Shown: positions 1 through 36,345 of the stretch, piece after piece
Numbering within the stretch: the first letter of the stretch is position 1
Layout of the letters: the number at the start of each line of letters is the position of its first letter
From: Arctopsyche grandis
Lineage: Eukaryota; Arthropoda; Insecta; Trichoptera; Hydropsychidae
NCBI RefSeq assembly: GCF_051622035.1
Contig: NC_135360.1
Coordinates: 15,938,501-16,002,500, forward strand
Direction of reading: 5' to 3'
DNA: 64,000 bases
The notes under the pieces: generated by a model
Seen by the model: the letters and a program-made list of their open reading frames with translations, nothing else
Told to the model about the DNA's origin: nothing
Databases searched by the model: none
Program-made: the position numbers and the translations under genes

Positions 1-508
1 ACGGTTTAGTTGTGATGAAAAATCACAATTTTCAACTTTCACATTTTTTTGTTCATATTTGATAGTGGAAGTTAATATTTCGACTGTAAATAGGACACCC
101 CAATAAAATCGATTATGGAATTTTTCTACGGAAAACTCATTTTTATCACAGTTTATTGTGATAGAAATCGTGGTACTCACGTGAATGTGATCACTGATCA
201 CGAAAAATCTTATATCATCGGAACGTGTCTCGATGAAACGCGACTGATTTCCAGATCGTATGCTATCGAACGGACATTAAAATGATTTTTGCATCATATG
301 ATCTTTATCACTATTGACGTTGAATTGGGTTAAATCGCGTATTGTCCAATTAAGTTGTATATATTTATATACATATACAATGTGATGTGTGCCTAATTCT
401 ACTTCGATGTTCCGTTGAAATTGTCACGAATGAGTGGTACGAAAATTAATCGTTTTTATTACTCATTGTAAAATGCAGTGCGTTGTTGATATTGAAGTAT
501 GGACTCAC
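1..508. other. AT-rich stretch, no gene recognised
   Basis: No exon, RNA gene or mobile element was recognised here. If the candidate exon at 509-613 is real, this is the beginning of its downstream intron, because that exon ends in a donor reading into this stretch on the minus strand. Confidence 0.3.
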
Positions 509-613
509 CTGCTGATGGCCCTGATAAATGGACTGGTGCGTGATCGGAATATAATCGTACAACAATTGAAGTGGTAGATAGAAACCAACGACCTCAAGAT
601 GTCGCCAAGACAT
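509..613 (-). CDS. Candidate first coding exon of an unrecognised gene (partial)
   Basis: Read on the minus strand, an ATG at 613 in the favourable context AACAATG opens 35 codons beginning MSWRHLEVVGFYLPLQ and ending SIYQGHQQ. It then meets a consensus 5' splice site, CAG|GTGAGT, at 509/508. The frame is uninterrupted and leaves in phase 0, so the next exon would lie beyond the left edge of the window. I do not recognise the peptide. The plus strand is also open across part of this stretch, so chance openness is possible. An exon-like donor (GTAAGTAT, minus strand) near 1785 could belong to an upstream untranslated exon. The support is the start context, the donor and composition richer than the surroundings; there is no homology. 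Confidence 0.33.
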
Positions 614-839
614 TGTTATTTGGTTTTAAGTGTCCCTCGCACGCGCATTACCCTTCCGATTCAATTTTAGTTCCGTATTTGTATCGCTAGTGAATTTTAA
701 TTACAGGGGAATTTCCGTTAAAAACCTCTACAAGTCTAATAATAAATGTGCACATACTCTGGTAACAACGAATTGAGTCAATTTGCAATATACATATGAG
801 TATGTTTCAATTCATAAGGATTATTTTATTCTACATGTT

Positions 840-1113
840 TCTGCTTTAGGTCATCGACTTTAGAGAGTCTTTAATTAATATTATGTATTAGATGTATTAT
901 GAGCATTTATAAGAATTGTAAATAGGTTTTTAAGCTCTTTTTCCTATTATGCTGTACATTAACATTAGAATAATATAATACTATGATTACTAACCAAATA
1001 AAATAAAATTGTTAAATAGAAAATGATCAGTAGATCAGTAGCTATTAACAGATATAATATGTATTGTGAACATAATTTCGTAATAATAAAAAGCATTTAA
1101 AAATTAAAAAAAA
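840..1113 (+). repeat. LINE 3'-end fragment with A-rich tail and 12-bp target duplication
   Basis: The element ends in an A-rich run after AAGCATTTAAAAATT and is flanked by the direct repeat ATTCTACATGTT at 828-839 and 1114-1125. Related copies lie at 40549-40716 (minus) and 43679-43860 (plus). They share the 3' part starting near AATTGTAAATAGGTTTTT but begin at different 5' points, which is expected for 5'-truncated target-primed retroposition. No coding sequence remains. Confidence 0.7.
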
Positions 1114-1125
1114 ATTCTACATGTT

Positions 1126-2871
1126 GATATGATGGAAATTTGAATAGTATTGTAATCAATAACTAATCAACCCGTTCGATAAATAAAATTTTGATTTTGA
1201 TAATTCATATATCTTTCACAATGAACTTAAAAAGTTACTTGAAATGTATAAAATCAAAAGAAACGAACCTTTATCTGCTTTCATTAACAGGAAGTTGAAG
1301 AAAGTATATGCATGTAAATCGAACTAAGAAACCTACTGTTATTTTTACTGAAAAAACGCCGTTGCTATGGAAAAATTATTATGTATATAAAATACAATGT
1401 AGAAAATCAATCCCTTTTTTGTTTAAAAGTATTTTCTGTATTTAAAAAAATTAATATTTCATCCAAACGTGTGTTTATAAACTCGATTGTGAACAAAAAT
1501 AAATTCTTTGAAAGTGTATTTGATGACATTTCGAAACAATGAGGGTGTATGCACAATTGTTCATTAGTAAACAAGTGTATATGCACAATTGAATTTACAA
1601 AGAATATACTATTAAATCGCAGTAACGGCGATCAAATAATATGCAAATTGGTACAACAGACATGGTGAACAAAAAATTTAAGAATATCAGACTCTTCTTC
1701 TTTTTATCTCATGCCCGGATCAGATGTCAGGTGTTCAATTCGTTTAAATTTTTCTCGACTTCTTGTGGCGTGGAATATCTTCGCCAGAGTTATACTTACA
1801 GAGATTCTTTGCGGCCGTGTCCTACCTAGAGGACGTCGGAAGGTGGGGTCATGATTTTATTGCTGTTCATATTTTTGTAGAGGTGTTTGGGATATAAATA
1901 ATTTAAGACTACATACGTATATATGTACATATATAGATTACATTTACCTTTAATAATATCTCCATATGTGGGTACTTATTCACACAGTAAAATTAAACTA
2001 GCGAATCCTCGCAAAGTCGTGTATTCACATGGTTTCCAGATTTCATTTTATTTATTATGATTGTGGATTAAAAAAACTTAAACAAAACTTTTCGACTCCA
2101 ACTCTAGCTGGCACGCAAACCTCGACTACAACTCCCAACTCTTATTCCAATTTTTTTTTAATTTGGTGTTTCTCTATGTATAAGATCAATTTTATATATC
2201 AATTTTATGATCAAAACATATGTTCATACTTTTTAGATTATTTTAGAATATCGAGATGAGATTTACATATAGCATTTGGTATGAATGATTTATTCTCTCT
2301 CTAAAATTATGAAACTACACATTTGTTACATGTTTACATACATACATATGTACATAGATACATATGCATATGAGAGCATTTCTTAAAAAGGTAGTGTGTA
2401 TAAAAAATGGATTAAAAATCAATGTTAACTACACTTTCATTAATAAATTTATTTTCTACATATCAAGTAATAAGAAAATAATACATTATTATGTAGAGGA
2501 TAATCAGGAATGTAAAAAATAAAAATTCTGCCATAATTCAAAAAATTTTTAATTATAAAAAATTAAATATAAATATGAAGTAAATAAAGCAGAGATAATA
2601 AATAAAATAATTAGATTACAATATAATCGTAATAAAATAAGTATATTAAAATAACTATAATATAATACCGGAAACAAAAAAGGATCTACATATATATGTG
2701 CTATTTTTATGATTTTGAGATACATCGGTTTTTGTCAATGCATTGTACAAAATTTTTATCAGCAATACAAATAATACTTAAACCATGTATATTTTAAAAC
2801 ATTGTCGCTGCCATATAGAACATATTTCTGGCATGAAACCGATTTTTGATTTTTTGGCACTTGGGCCATTT
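1126..2871. other. AT-rich intergenic stretch with one GC-richer patch
   Basis: Mostly AT-rich sequence with ACATATGTAC-type microsatellites. About 1730-1860 is clearly richer in GC. It is open in more than one frame and carries a donor-like GTAAGTAT on the minus strand near 1785, so it may be a small untranslated exon or a transposon scrap. Around 2085-2150 there are GACTCCAACTC-like repeats resembling the decayed hAT family seen at 30600-31082. No gene is called. Confidence 0.3.
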
Positions 2872-2877
2872 TTTATT
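2872..2877 (-). terminator. Polyadenylation signal AATAAA of DCTN5
   Basis: AATAAA on the minus strand lies about 31 bases beyond the DCTN5 stop codon. It would give a very short 3' untranslated region. Assigned from position only. Confidence 0.5.
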
Positions 2878-2908
2878 TCCGGTGTTTGTGTTATTTGTTA
2901 GAAAAAAT

Positions 2909-3705
2909 TTACATTCTCGCTGGAACAAAATGTTGATAATAATTCTTTGTAAAATCAACCATAAGATCTTGAGTAACTTCGGGTAAATCTGCAACAACAC
3001 GAGCTGGAGAGCCACCATACCTTGTAAAACTGGAAACTACTGTTTCTGCAGGCAAAACAGCGCCATCTTCTATCATACAACAATCTTTTAACACGCATCT
3101 CCGTCCCTTAATTATAAACATAAAACCAATCACCTGTAATATTTACCCATAAAAAAAATAACTTATCTGAAATTTATACTTACAATTACAACATTTTTTC
3201 CAATATAAACATAAGATCCTACCACTGCAGCATTGACTATTGAATTTTCTCCGATAAATACATGGTCTCCCATATGAAGAGGGAAAAAGGCAACACTAAA
3301 ATATGCAAAGATTGATTGATTGAATGTTAAGACTGATTTTCAAAAGTACTCAAACATATATACAAACATGTACTAACCCTTTACTGAATTTTTTGAAAGG
3401 GGGTCGAATCACAGCGCCTTTACTAATTATGCAAAATCTACCAGTTTTGACATTAGCTAAATCACCTCTGATTATTGCATCACTCTGTACAATAACCTTA
3501 CCGTGTAAAACTATATTTTGAGAGCCACATAAAACAGTTTGCCTGCTAACTTTATTTCCAGATGCCTGCAAACGAAAAGTAAAAAACAATTAAACACAAT
3601 TGAATTAAATGTAAAAAAATGTTGCAAAATAAAAAATTTAAAGGAAAATGAATTCACAGTCTCAACATATTCAGATTTATTATACGGGATATCCTGCAAC
3701 TCCAT
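2909..3705 (-). CDS. DCTN5: Dynactin subunit 5 (p25), complete, four coding exons
   Basis: Coding exons on the minus strand are 3658-3705, 3378-3565, 3184-3295 and 2909-3106 (48+188+112+198 nt), encoding 181 residues plus stop; animal DCTN5 is about 182 residues. Donors read ACT|GTGAAT, AGG|GTTAGT and ATT|GTAAGT; acceptors are TTTGCAG, ATTTTAG and AATTAAG. The start follows from the conserved N-terminus [16 protein letters not shown]. Family landmarks visible include [23 protein letters not shown], the signature [12 protein letters not shown], then [15 protein letters not shown] and [11 protein letters not shown]. The protein is a left-handed beta-helix of hexapeptide repeats. With p27 (DCTN6), p62 and Arp11 it caps the pointed end of the dynactin filament and helps dynein load endosomal cargo in the cytoplasm. 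All introns are short (about 77-92 nt), in sharp contrast to the neighbouring YPEL locus. No frameshift or lost exon is seen; the gene looks functional. Confidence 0.96.
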
Positions 3706-4127
3706 TTTGACAGACGCAGAAACGTCAAACTATGACTAAGTAAACCTAGCACTCAATTTCTCGACCATAACACTTTTATGCCGTAAACAGCAATGCTAAT
3801 AAAAATCAGTCAATTTCACTTATCCAGAATGTAATGCTATCGAAAATCTTAGATATTTGAATATTAGTTATGTTATATATATGAATTTTAGATCATGTTA
3901 TATCACTCATAATTCAAAATTCCATAATAAAAATTAAATAACATTATATACACAAAATTACAGTCACTCTTATGCCAGCCACGCACCATCAAATCTGTCG
4001 TTCAATTTATCGAAGTTGTCAATTTGCATAACAAGTTTACTAGAAGAAACAATCGATTTTCGATTATGCGAACTTCACCCAGGTTCTTGTCGGAAACAGA
4101 CGTGGCACAGAACTATATGTGACATAT
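3706..4127 (-). promoter_or_regulatory. Upstream region of DCTN5
   Basis: This about 420-bp stretch lies upstream of the DCTN5 start codon and should contain its promoter and short 5' untranslated region. No TATA box at a convincing distance was seen, which is common for housekeeping genes. No other feature was recognised. Confidence 0.35.
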
Positions 4128-4310
4128 GGGTCTACCCCACGGGATCGAATTAGAAATGCACGAAAAACCAAATATCGGAAGGCAAAGATCGAAAATCGAA
4201 AGATCTTAATTCGAAAGATCAAAAAAAAAGGGTGCATAGTAAACGGTACATCCTCACTTAATTTGGGCGAGCAGGATACAACAAGAACAAGAGGAACAGG
4301 CTTTTCCTCC
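4128..4310 (+). mobile_element. Single arm of a palindromic MULE-like element (GGGTCTAC family)
   Basis: It starts GGGTCTACCCCACGGGA and runs through CGGAAGGCAAAGATCGAAAA to the core CGAGCAGGATACAAC...GGAACAGGCTTTTCCTCC. The same arm occurs at 57119-57323 and, as both arms of palindromes, at 47929-48304 and (diverged) 17821-18218. Only one arm remains, so no TSD can be checked. Confidence 0.6.
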
Positions 4311-4667
4311 TTTTCTAATTCGAAGAGTTTCTGATATATGGGAAAGCTGATTCAAATATTATCAAAAATGTTTTATAATCCCTTAATGATTATTTTAAGG
4401 GTCCCAGAGATGAAACTAGAAAAGAAAATAGCCACAATATTTATTGCAAGTTCATTGCAATATTAAATTACATGATTTGCCAAAACATAAGAGAATTTTG
4501 GCAGAAAAACGTGGAAAACAATATATGTATTAATATAATTTATAAACGATGTGATATTTGAAAAGACGAGTGGAGTAATTTAACATCAAATCATAAAGTT
4601 ACAAATAACCACTATCCCTCCTCATCAAATCATTTTTCGCCTTCGTATCAAACATACTCACTTAGGG

Positions 4668-5075
4668 CCTCAGCACACTTACTGGACCGTCCGGTGCGGT
4701 TCTCCCGTTGCGTACGCCAGTACGTCCGTTTTCATACAAATGAGCGATAGTCGCCACACTATGCGGACTGCCCGCAAGACCGTCGTGCGAACCGCAGGCC
4801 TCTGCGGATGTTTCAATTCCGCATGCGGTTGTCAGTCGGTCGTCGGCGCGCGCATTCGTGTATAGCTTGAATACTACACGATTTTAGACACCAAAGTAGA
4901 GTATGCTTTTGGGACTTGAAAGACAAAAGCTACAGTGATAGGACCGCAAAGAGACGAGCATGGGACGAAATTTTAAAAATTGTTACGATCGAGGCGGATT
5001 GCGGCTTCCCCCCTCAATGCGGCCGCGATCGTCCGGAACGGCTACCGGCAGCTTGCGAGCCGCACCGGACGATCC
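4668..5075. mobile_element. GC-rich MITE-like insertion starting GGGCCTCAGCACACT
   Basis: A block much richer in GC than its surroundings begins GGGCCTCAGCACACT; a sister start, GGGCCTCATCACACT, occurs near 26270. Near both ends sit inverted copies of CGTCCGGTGCGG (left at about 4688, right at about 5058). The expected right terminus is missing and the element abuts the palindrome at 5076. The superfamily is not assigned. Confidence 0.4.
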
Positions 5076-5373
5076 GCCAACCTTAACTTAACCTAACCTA
5101 TCCTGACCCTTAAATAAATAGGTGTTGGCTGCTAAGATATCTTTTTTTTTTAGTTTATTTCATCAATATTTTCACAAAAATTAACATATCATAGCAGCCA
5201 ACACTTATTTATTTAACCTTTCCCATACGGTGCTAAAAAATTACCCGTGCATCGATGGTGTCGACTCTGTCGACATGAAGAAATTTGTGATTTTAGAGTC
5301 AGATAAATATGAATATTTAACCATATTTCCTTCTATTGAGGGTCAAGATAGGTTAGGTTAAGTTAAGGTTGGC
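5076..5373. repeat. Nested palindrome (foldback) with 34-bp outer and about 30-bp inner arms
   Basis: The outer arms at 5076-5109 and 5340-5373 are inverted copies differing at one base and contain CCTTAACTTAACCTAACC. A second inverted pair inside, about 5110-5140 and 5185-5216, shares AAATAAATAGGTGTTGGCTG. The structure resembles a foldback MITE. No TSD was found. The CCTAA-like motif is not a telomeric array. Confidence 0.55.
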
Positions 5374-5412
5374 CCTATTCCTTTAAGATTTGGTTAAGAG
5401 ATATATATGTAT

Positions 5413-5754
5413 AGCCAGCAGTTTGGCTTAGTGGCAGCGTATATATTTATCACCACTACGATCACTGGTTCGATTCGCCAATAAACTGCTGGTTAGATTT
5501 GGGGGTTTTGTGACTCCAAATCGATCGTTTCTCTATCAGAGTTTGCCAATTTTATCTGATCATTGTTGAAACGGTTCCTGAAAATTGGTAATAGATCATT
5601 TCCTGTTGTCACAAAAATCTATGTGTATAATTTGTAGAAATTAAGCACAGAAATCTGAAATCTATAATTTCGTGTTTATTATGTGTATAAAATTGTAACA
5701 ATAATTGTGCACAAAAATCTAAAAATTATCCATAGATGTCTCTATGATTATTAT
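5413..5754 (+). repeat. tRNA-derived SINE with pol III A and B boxes
   Basis: The head contains TGGCTTAGTGG (5424-5434), which fits the pol III A box, and GGTTCGATTC (5467-5476), which fits the B box. The tRNA-like head is followed by the family body (GACTCCAAATCGATCG, ATCAGAGTTTGCCAATTTTA, GAAACGGTTCC) and the 3' segment CCATAGATGTCTCTAT. This copy has the clearest promoter boxes of the family. Confidence 0.75.
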
Positions 5755-8700
5755 TTCTGTACTTAATTCATTATTGTATTCTACGTATTCTGATTGTATT
5801 CTATGTATTATTGTATTCTGACCGTTCTTGTACACTCGTCGCATTGGAGCGATCTGTAATGACGATAAAAATAAAATAAAAATAAAATATATCTGCTGAC
5901 GATACTTTGATAGAAATGCTTCCACAACATTATGGGGCGGCAGGAAAAAACAAAAATTGTAATAAAAATTTCGTTGCCACGATACAAATAAAAAAAATAG
6001 TCGACTGCGATTCAAAGGTAGAGTGGGAAGTGGCTTTTCAATCTAGTGTTTTTTTCTTTTTCTTGGAATTCTTTGTTCTAATATGTAACATAAAAATGTT
6101 TCTGATAGATGTGCATATTTGCTGGAAAGAATTATTAAAAAATAAAAGATAAAATATTTGAAAGATTTTTTTATTTATCTCATACATGAAACAAATTACA
6201 TGAGCTGAAAATATAACTACGTTAGATTCTAACATACTTAAAATTATGCAATCGCTATAAATGAGAGATCATATTTATCAATATGCTGATGTGATTTTGG
6301 ATAGTCCAATCACTAAGACATATAAATAACTTGTGTTATGTTTTCTAGGAAAATACAAAAATATAATATTAAGCTGTGATCCATCAATAATTCTCATTTC
6401 ACCTTAACGCACATGATTTCGATTTTATTAAATTGATTTTCTTTTTTTAATAGAAATTCCAACTACATATATGTTGACATGATCAGGATTTATGTTCCAA
6501 GAATTCAAGCATGATTATACATAGTGATAAAATATTGATTTATGTAGGTTGAAATATATGTATGATTTTATGTATCAATTCTCAAAAAAGAATATTTGCA
6601 TGTTTCGAGTAATTTTTTACTAGAATAAATCTACAATATTAAATGAAAATACACCACTAAAAGAATTTTTGAATCAAGGGAATATAAACACGTTTTACAA
6701 GCAGGAATTACATTCCGAGTTTAATTATTTTAATACAAAATTATCACAAGAAAAATTATTAAGAATTTAAGAGTTGCTACATTGAGTAATAAAAATAATT
6801 ATTGATATTAAATATTAAAAATAATATGAATCAGTGGTGTATCGAAAAAGTGGGTATTATTCTAATGGCAGTAAATCATTTACCATTGCATAATTATTGG
6901 TTATCACAATCATGAATCATTTAAATACAGAATGCACGGTAAAATATTACAATTATACATACATCGTTGGTTATATGTTAAATATCCACTATAATAATGA
7001 CTAAATAGGATACACAATGTTAGAAAATTTTAAATACGAATAGGAGCCATTTCATTGTGATATTCTCAACATATTGATTATATGCAGTCAACATAAACGC
7101 TCATAAAATTATTAAATTAAATGAATTTCATTAAACATAGCTTTTCATACATGTACTAAAATGTACGTAAATCCAGATCATTTATTAAATACATTTCAAT
7201 GGAAAAATATTAGTTTAATACTACATATAAATATAAGACAAAAATTGAAATCGGTAGCAAATAACTAAATTTGTCTGGTTATTTGGCGTAAAAATAATCA
7301 TTACAATGAAAAGAAATGAGAATAATATGGCAAAAGATATGGTTGTCAAAGAATTCAAGAATTTTACTTAATGCACACCTTTGTTCAGATAATACCAATC
7401 TACAATCTACAACAATTTCCATTTCAACTTCATCATTAATTTTACCATTAATACCGTCACACTTAGGGTAACATGCGTACAACTACATAGATGTTACTTT
7501 CTAGATATACACTTACTATGCAGATCTTAACCATCAATCAATACAACTATGTATGTACTTATCATCGTTAACAACTATGTATGATAAATTTAATAAATCT
7601 GTTATTATCAGTGCATTATAAACAACAAAAAGTTACAATTATTGATTAAGTCAATATATTTATATACATAATTATATTGTGGTTGAGAGTAGAAATGTTC
7701 AAAACATTGAAAGCGGTTGTTCAAAACTCATATTTTATTTCAAAATCATTCCGTGCAAAATCTCAATTGCCTTTCATCCAAAAAAATTGTAACTACATAA
7801 ATACATGTAACAAAGGCGATTCTTTTAAATTCCAATATTAAATGTTAGACTCCACATTTTGATGAATATCCAAGATGCAACGAAACAATTGTTTTCATTT
7901 GATCATTCAACAAGGGGACCATCTTAAAATATTTTAAGAAGGCATTGGGTTTTCTACAGACATATACACATTATTGCGAATGAAGTAGAATTGGTATGCA
8001 ATTCACTTTTGAATTGTCAAATTTTGTATTCAATTTAAATTAACTAAAGACAGAACACGAGAACATTACCTCAGCAAGATGCAAAACGACATAATACTTT
8101 TGAATATTCGCGTAACACGTTGTCAATTAATTGTAACATTTACAGCCAGAAAATATATTTATAATAATTACATAGAATATTTTACTATCTATCACACGTA
8201 TTGGTCCAAAACCCAGTTTACAGAGTACATTCAAAAATCATTTGTGTGAAAATTCATTATTTTTAGAACACATAAATTTCAACAACATTTATTATGTGAA
8301 AGTGTAATTGTGTATATGTAACATGATTTTCATTTCATTTAATCTAATACAGCTAAAAGTGTGCTGAGTCAAGTCAATAAAATGACGGGGGAAAAACATC
8401 AATCCATATTTCTTGAAACACACGTAAAATGATAAAATGAGAGAAACATTGCTGTTTCAAATGATTTGATTTGTTTCATATTCGAGGAAAACACAAAAAA
8501 AGAGCACAATTTAATTCAAGCCAAAATGTGTACGTCCTATAACCAGCTGAAAAATCTAATGTGTATGTGCTTAACATCTATTTTATTTTGGTAGCAGCAA
8601 CAACAGTATTTTCAAAATTTAATGGCAAATTTATAAGTACGATGCCAATAGTAATATTAGCCACTACTATATCAACTTCAAAGATTTATCTATTTCACAT

Positions 8701-10778
8701 AAAAACAATCATTTATAATCATGCTGAGCTCCAATTTATAATGAAACATATCTCATTATGTTAAAAGAAAATCACCTTGATTAATATTAATAAGGTGCGA
8801 AATAAATAACAGATCAGTCAAGAAAATTTTTGTCTTTTTGACTCATACAGAGACTGTATATTTCAAATAAACATTTAATATCTATTTTAAATATATTTGG
8901 CAAATGCTTATATGAGCACAGGTCAATCACTTGATTATGTTAAGATTGACGACAGCATCAGATTTTGCGTACAATATGTATAGACAATTTCATTCAATAT
9001 CTGAGGGTTAGATAATTACTATATGTATATATGTATGTATTTAAATGCTGGGTATTCTATCAAAATAATATATGTAGATACATGTATAATATAATATTTA
9101 TATTATAGAATAAGTGGAAATATATAGGTTATTTTTAATACGTAAAAATATAGACCTGATTATATTATGTATATCTTTGTTACATTGATTTCATAAAAAA
9201 ATAAGCATTCGTTTTGACAACAAATAAATTTTGTAATTGTGGTCAAATTGTACTCGGATTTTTAATGCCAAATAATTTCTAGTATATTTTATTAAAATTT
9301 CCAAACTATCGTATGAATGTATGTGATTTCATATTAAAAGTCATTACATATATGTACATACATATTATGTGTGAAAAATAAAAGTATAAGTGGTAAGGGA
9401 AGAAATTCGTTGATTGACACCAATGCTATTAGCATTTCTCATCATTATGTTAATTAATAATCACAGATTTTTTTTAATGAATGAAAAATACATAGTTTTG
9501 CATTTAAAAATAAATATACATAGTATATCGAAAAAATTACATTTTTAAAACGAGAAAAATTATTTCATAGACATTGATATGTATTATAATAATACACATT
9601 TAAAAATAATCATCCATCTCCTCAAACATTTACTTTTTAAACAAAAACAATAACATTAATTTTACATTGCAATAGTTAACAAAATAAAATAAAGAGATAA
9701 TACTATTTTTAATTTTCTAATGAGTCAAACATACAAAGAATAATTTATGTGACATGTAAGTCACGTGCCACTATTATGTATAACTTTGAAATAAAAATAC
9801 CAAATTAAAAAAAAATCCTGTGACTTGAAAAAGATAGAAAACAACCATACAATAGGTAAAATATTATTAGCGAAATTTTTTACAAATAATGTGGTTTTCA
9901 AGGATTTTAAGTGATTCTGAAGATTTACATATAATATGGAATGGCTGTAAAGCATCCACTATATTTTTTTCATACCGGTCAAAATAAATTTTTGTAAGTG
10001 AGTTTATTATCAACATTTAACTGATGCCATAATATAATATATAAATATACATAATACATAAGCAAAAAGAAAACATTAAGTCCTCAGAAGCAATACATAT
10101 ATCATTCTTTAATCACATTTTTCCATCACACTCGACAGTTTTAAGCAAACATCGAGAAATCACAATATATCACAATTAAAGTTTCTTTTATAATTAATGA
10201 ATAGTTAATTTGTCAACGAGAATGTCATCTTCAATTTGTATTGAGATAGTCAACTTATGTTTTAATTGCACTTTGAAGTAATATTTGTATAATGGATATA
10301 ATCCACGCGTTATTATTCAGCCGATAAGCATTCATATCTCCCTTGTGGAAGCGGGTTTCTGAGTGAACCCGAAAGTAAGTGTCGATAATAGTGCTGCACT
10401 TGCTAAACAGTCTTTGGATAATATTGCAATGCCACATTCTCATCATTCTTGATTTTTTTACTAAATTTCCATTACGAAGAGAATCAAAGACACTGTGAAC
10501 TTGATATGTGTCAATAGTATAGGACTGGTTTCGGTCAGCTGTAACGTAGCGCCCACGCTGATCGGCTTCCCTCGTGTTGAGCCTCTCGTTTACTGTCGTC
10601 AAATATATAACCGCCATTCATCAACACATGGAAATATACCATACGAGATCTTGAATCCTGACTTATGTCATCGACACAATCACTGTTCAATTCAAGCCAA
10701 TCAGATGTGTTTAAATAGTGAACTTCTAGTGGACGCTTTGCGCCTATTTGATGGTTATCAATGCATGTATGGCGGTTT
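5755..10778. other. Long AT-rich stretch without recognised mobile elements; possible YPEL 3' UTR
   Basis: About 5 kb downstream of the YPEL stop codon with no recognised transposon copy, unlike most of the window. AATAAA on the minus strand occurs repeatedly, for example near 6170. A very long 3' untranslated region of YPEL would explain low transposon content, but this is inference. No second gene was recognised. Confidence 0.3.
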
Positions 10779-35029
<24,251 letters not shown>

Positions 35030-35235
35030 CGTGCCGCCCCCACCCGCCGTGACCGCTTCAACTGCAAACCATCATCATCATCACGTTAACACTATGCAGA
35101 TCTCGCCATCGGCATATCTGTTACATACGCAAACAAAAAAAGTCATTGTCAATCTACTTCTTATTGTCAGTGACCGTGCAAGCATTGGACTACATACCAT
35201 CGTTTTTTACTTTATCCATGTAAGTAGTAACAATA

Positions 35236-36345
35236 GATGAAGTTTTGTGATCATGCGAAAATTCGAACTCGAGATTTTAACTGATTCGAACTCAGAATCG
35301 ATTACTGATCACAGCTTTCATGATTTTTTGAACACCGTTAGTCCTATCGAACTGAAACTTAGCATCGGTTACTGAAATTCTTATCGACACGGCGTAAATA
35401 TTTTTCAAATTTTTAAGTTGACCGGACTTATAGGTGTCCCCTTTTTTTGAAGTTTTTGAATTCAATTATCTCCCAAACCGCTAAATGAATGGGCCTGAAT
35501 TTTTTCACATGTAATATAAATTATAAATTTTATAACCTCATATTTTTTAAATATTTTTATCTGAACCGGAAGTAGTACTTGTACTCAAGAGAATCGAGGT
35601 TTTTTATGTTTTTCTAAAGAACCTTTTGGTTTATTGAACTGAAATTTGATATCTAGAAGTTTAAGCTTAATACCAAGTGATTTATAAAATTTGGTAAGCA
35701 TCTGTCAACCGGAAGTGACAGTTTACTCTTGTTCGATTTTTCTTCCACTATTTTTTTCGACTTCTTAAACATGTGTGCTCGTCACGAAAAAATTCACGTA
35801 TAATTTTTGTGTCAATGTGATGAAAATAAAAAAATATCATTTAATTTTATAAACCGGAAGTGGGATTTTTTTCCTCTTGGAAAGGTCAAAAATGTTGTCG
35901 CCACTACTTTGTCCACACCCCTGACCGTATCAAGCTGAAAATTTATATTTGTATTCTTTATATACTAACTTAGAGCTGATAAAGTTTTGGTCAAAATTCT
36001 TAAGCCGGAAGTAGTATTTTTTTTATTACAATATTTCATTATTTTATTTTGACCTTTTAAATTATTTTAATCTTCTTGATATTTATTATGTACATATATA
36101 TACTGCTAGTGATTTTAATTAAACAAAATTCGACAACCGGAAGTAGAACTTTTGTCTTGTGCAAGTTTCCATACATTGGCGCTCAATTTTTATCGAAAAT
36201 GCTGTCATAGCTATTAGTATTTCATAATGCTGCCGGTATGTGTGAATGTGTTTGTACGGTTCAATATCTAATTTTGTTTAGTGACCTCCTTATATTCCTC
36301 AAATACATAGATAAAGTCATGGGTTGGTCACATCCGATTTTTTTT
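35236..36345 (+). repeat. Diverged tandem array, unit about 143 bp, with CCGGAAGT motifs
   Basis: CCGG(A)AGT-type motifs at 35422, 35566, 35709, 35854, 36005 and 36137 are spaced 144, 143, 145, 151 and 132 bp. Units share ATCGAACTGAAA-like and AAATTTT-rich blocks. The edge block ATCATGCGAAAATTCGAACT at the left and GGTTGGTCACATCCGA at the right recur (inverted) at 43.0-44.0 kb. Confidence 0.7.

Noticed and set aside
5081..5110. CCTAACC motifs resembling TTAGG telomeric repeats
   Set aside because: Only a few irregular units, and they belong to the inverted arms of a palindrome.
10255..10617. 120-codon minus-strand frame downstream of YPEL
   Set aside because: Lies in the presumed 3' UTR, has no recognisable domain and no splice context.
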